NCBI GenBank assembly: GCA_038232515.1
Contig: JBBSHS010000002.1
Span: 1-61,315 of the forward strand
Reading direction: 5' to 3'
DNA from: JBBSHS01 sp038232515
Lineage (GTDB): Bacteria > Actinomycetota > Acidimicrobiia > Acidimicrobiales > JAUJNH01
Length of the DNA: 61,315 nucleotides
Both the position numbers and the translations under genes were made by a program. Position 1 is the stretch's first letter; each line of letters opens with the position of its first letter. Under the pieces are notes generated by a model. The model saw nothing but the letters and a program-made list of their open reading frames with translations. It did not search any database and had not been told where the DNA came from. Below are positions 60,548-61,315 of this stretch, piece after piece.

Positions 60548-60622
60548 CCCTCCACCGTATTTGGACGGGTTCGGGAGATCCGACCGGGGGTGGGCCTGGG
60601 AGTGCCGCCAGTGGCGGAGTGT

Positions 60623-61315
60623 TCAGATCCGGTCGTACAGGATGGCCCGTTTGACCTCTTCGATGGCCTGGGTGACCTTGATGCCGCGGGGACAGCACTC
60701 GGTGCAGTTGAAAGCGGTCCGGCACCGCCACACGCCGGAGCGTCGGTTCAAGATGTCGAGCCGGGCGTCGGCCGCCTCGTCCCGTGAGTCGAAGATGAAC
60801 CGGTGGGCGTTCACGATGGCGGCGGGGCCGACGTAGGACGAGTTGCCCCAGTAGATCGGGCAGGAGGTGGTGCAGCAGGCGCACAGGATGCACTTGGTGG
60901 TGTCGTCGTAGCGGGCCCGCTGCTCGGCGGTCTGGTGGCGTTCGGTGTAGCCCGGGTCGTGGGTGTTGACCAGGTACGGCAGGACGGAGCGGTACTGGGC
61001 GAAGAAGGGCTCCATGTCGACCACCAGGTCCTTGATCACGGGCAGTCCCCGGATGGGCTCGAGGGTGATCTCGGTGCCGACGTCCTGGATAAGCTTGATG
61101 CAGGCCAGCCCGTTGGCGCCGTTGATGACCATGGCGTCGGACCCGCAGACTCCGTGGGCGCACGAGCGCCGGAACGACAGGGTCCCGTCGACCTCCCACT
61201 TGGCGGTGTGGAGGGCGTCGAGCACCCTGTCGGTGGGCTCGGCCGCCACCACGAAGGTCTGCCAGTGGGGCTTGGTGTCGGCTTCAGGATCGAACCGCTT
61301 CACCCGCATGGTCAC
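60623..61315 (-). CDS. sdhB: succinate dehydrogenase/fumarate reductase iron-sulfur subunit
   Basis: 230 residues visible; a GTG occupies the last three bases of the window, so the gene is complete or lacks only a few N-terminal residues. 2Fe-2S ligands: RSCAHGVCGSDAM and the later Cys in GLACIKL; 4Fe-4S and 3Fe-4S ligands: CILCACCTTSCPIYW, and AFNCTECCPRGIKVTQAI. Passes electrons from the flavoprotein SdhA to quinone. sdhA and the anchors would lie beyond the right edge. Confidence 0.95.
   Translation of the reverse strand: MTMRVKRFDPEADTKPHWQTFVVAAEPTDRVLDALHTAKWEVDGTLSFRRSCAHGVCGSDAMVINGANGLACIKLIQDVGTEITLEPIRGLPVIKDLVVDMEPFFAQYRSVLPYLVNTHDPGYTERHQTAEQRARYDDTTKCILCACCTTSCPIYWGNSSYVGPAAIVNAHRFIFDSRDEAADARLDILNRRSGVWRCRTAFNCTECCPRGIKVTQAIEEVKRAILYDRI

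Overview
The window is 61 kb of very GC-rich DNA with many GTG and TTG starts and tightly packed, often overlapping genes. The gene order is actinobacterial: rplM-rpsI-glmM-glmS-acpS-nnr-alr-udg-tsaE-tsaB-rimI-tsaD-groES-groEL-guaB3-guaA, and FmdB/galU/moeA/GlpR. Together with a split lycopene cyclase, this points to Actinomycetota, probably an Acidimicrobiia-like lineage. The phylum follows from gene content and synteny; the class is inference. Apart from transposase and regulator remnants it reads as core chromosome.

Layout. 1-3816 is accessory: a PAP2 phosphatase tail, a frameshifted beta-propeller gene cut by an IS integrase fragment, a Tat lipoprotein of the NodB deacetylase fold with a degenerate active site, and an intact beta-propeller lipoprotein. 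3888-12533 holds a SRAP DNA-protein crosslink protein, dxs, and two divergent carotenoid blocks (crtYc-crtYd-crtZ rightward; PAP2-crtE-crtI-crtB leftward) expected to give zeaxanthin-type pigments. 12606-14887 holds a lipoprotein and an MFS exporter behind a DosR-like palindrome. 14935-16903 is a leftward FmdB/Ruc-like, MTA phosphorylase and SAF-domain unit behind a perfect CIRCE-type operator. 17051-21642 is galU, moeA, moaA, moaC and a GlpR-like membrane protein. tRNA-Ala(CGC), a MazEF-type toxin-antitoxin pair, an AraC remnant and a hydrolase follow.

24288-45455 is mostly housekeeping: ilvA, ribosomal proteins L13/S9, amino-sugar synthesis (glmM, glmS), acpS, NAD(P)HX repair, alr, uracil-DNA glycosylase, the t6A tRNA set with rimI, groES-groEL with CIRCE, GuaB3, guaA and pcrA. 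46826-57074 carries central metabolism: sucCD, a cell-wall amidase, purN-purH, folD, metF, icd and mdh. 57090-60547 is a run of small, poorly known membrane or secreted proteins plus an SCP2-like and a PfpI-like protein. sdhB closes the window.

Beyond known genes, the most interesting signals are (1) matching CIRCE operators at groES and at the FmdB/Ruc-like gene, linking a zinc-ribbon chaperone candidate and MTA salvage to the HrcA heat-shock response; (2) three unrelated families of dispersed intergenic repeats: a 71-75 bp long palindrome (3 copies), a ~240 bp element (3 copies plus a head fragment), and a multi-hairpin element whose stems appear to covary between 2 copies; (3) the moeA/GlpR neighbourhood, which resembles the Glp/GlpR division module of corynebacteria.
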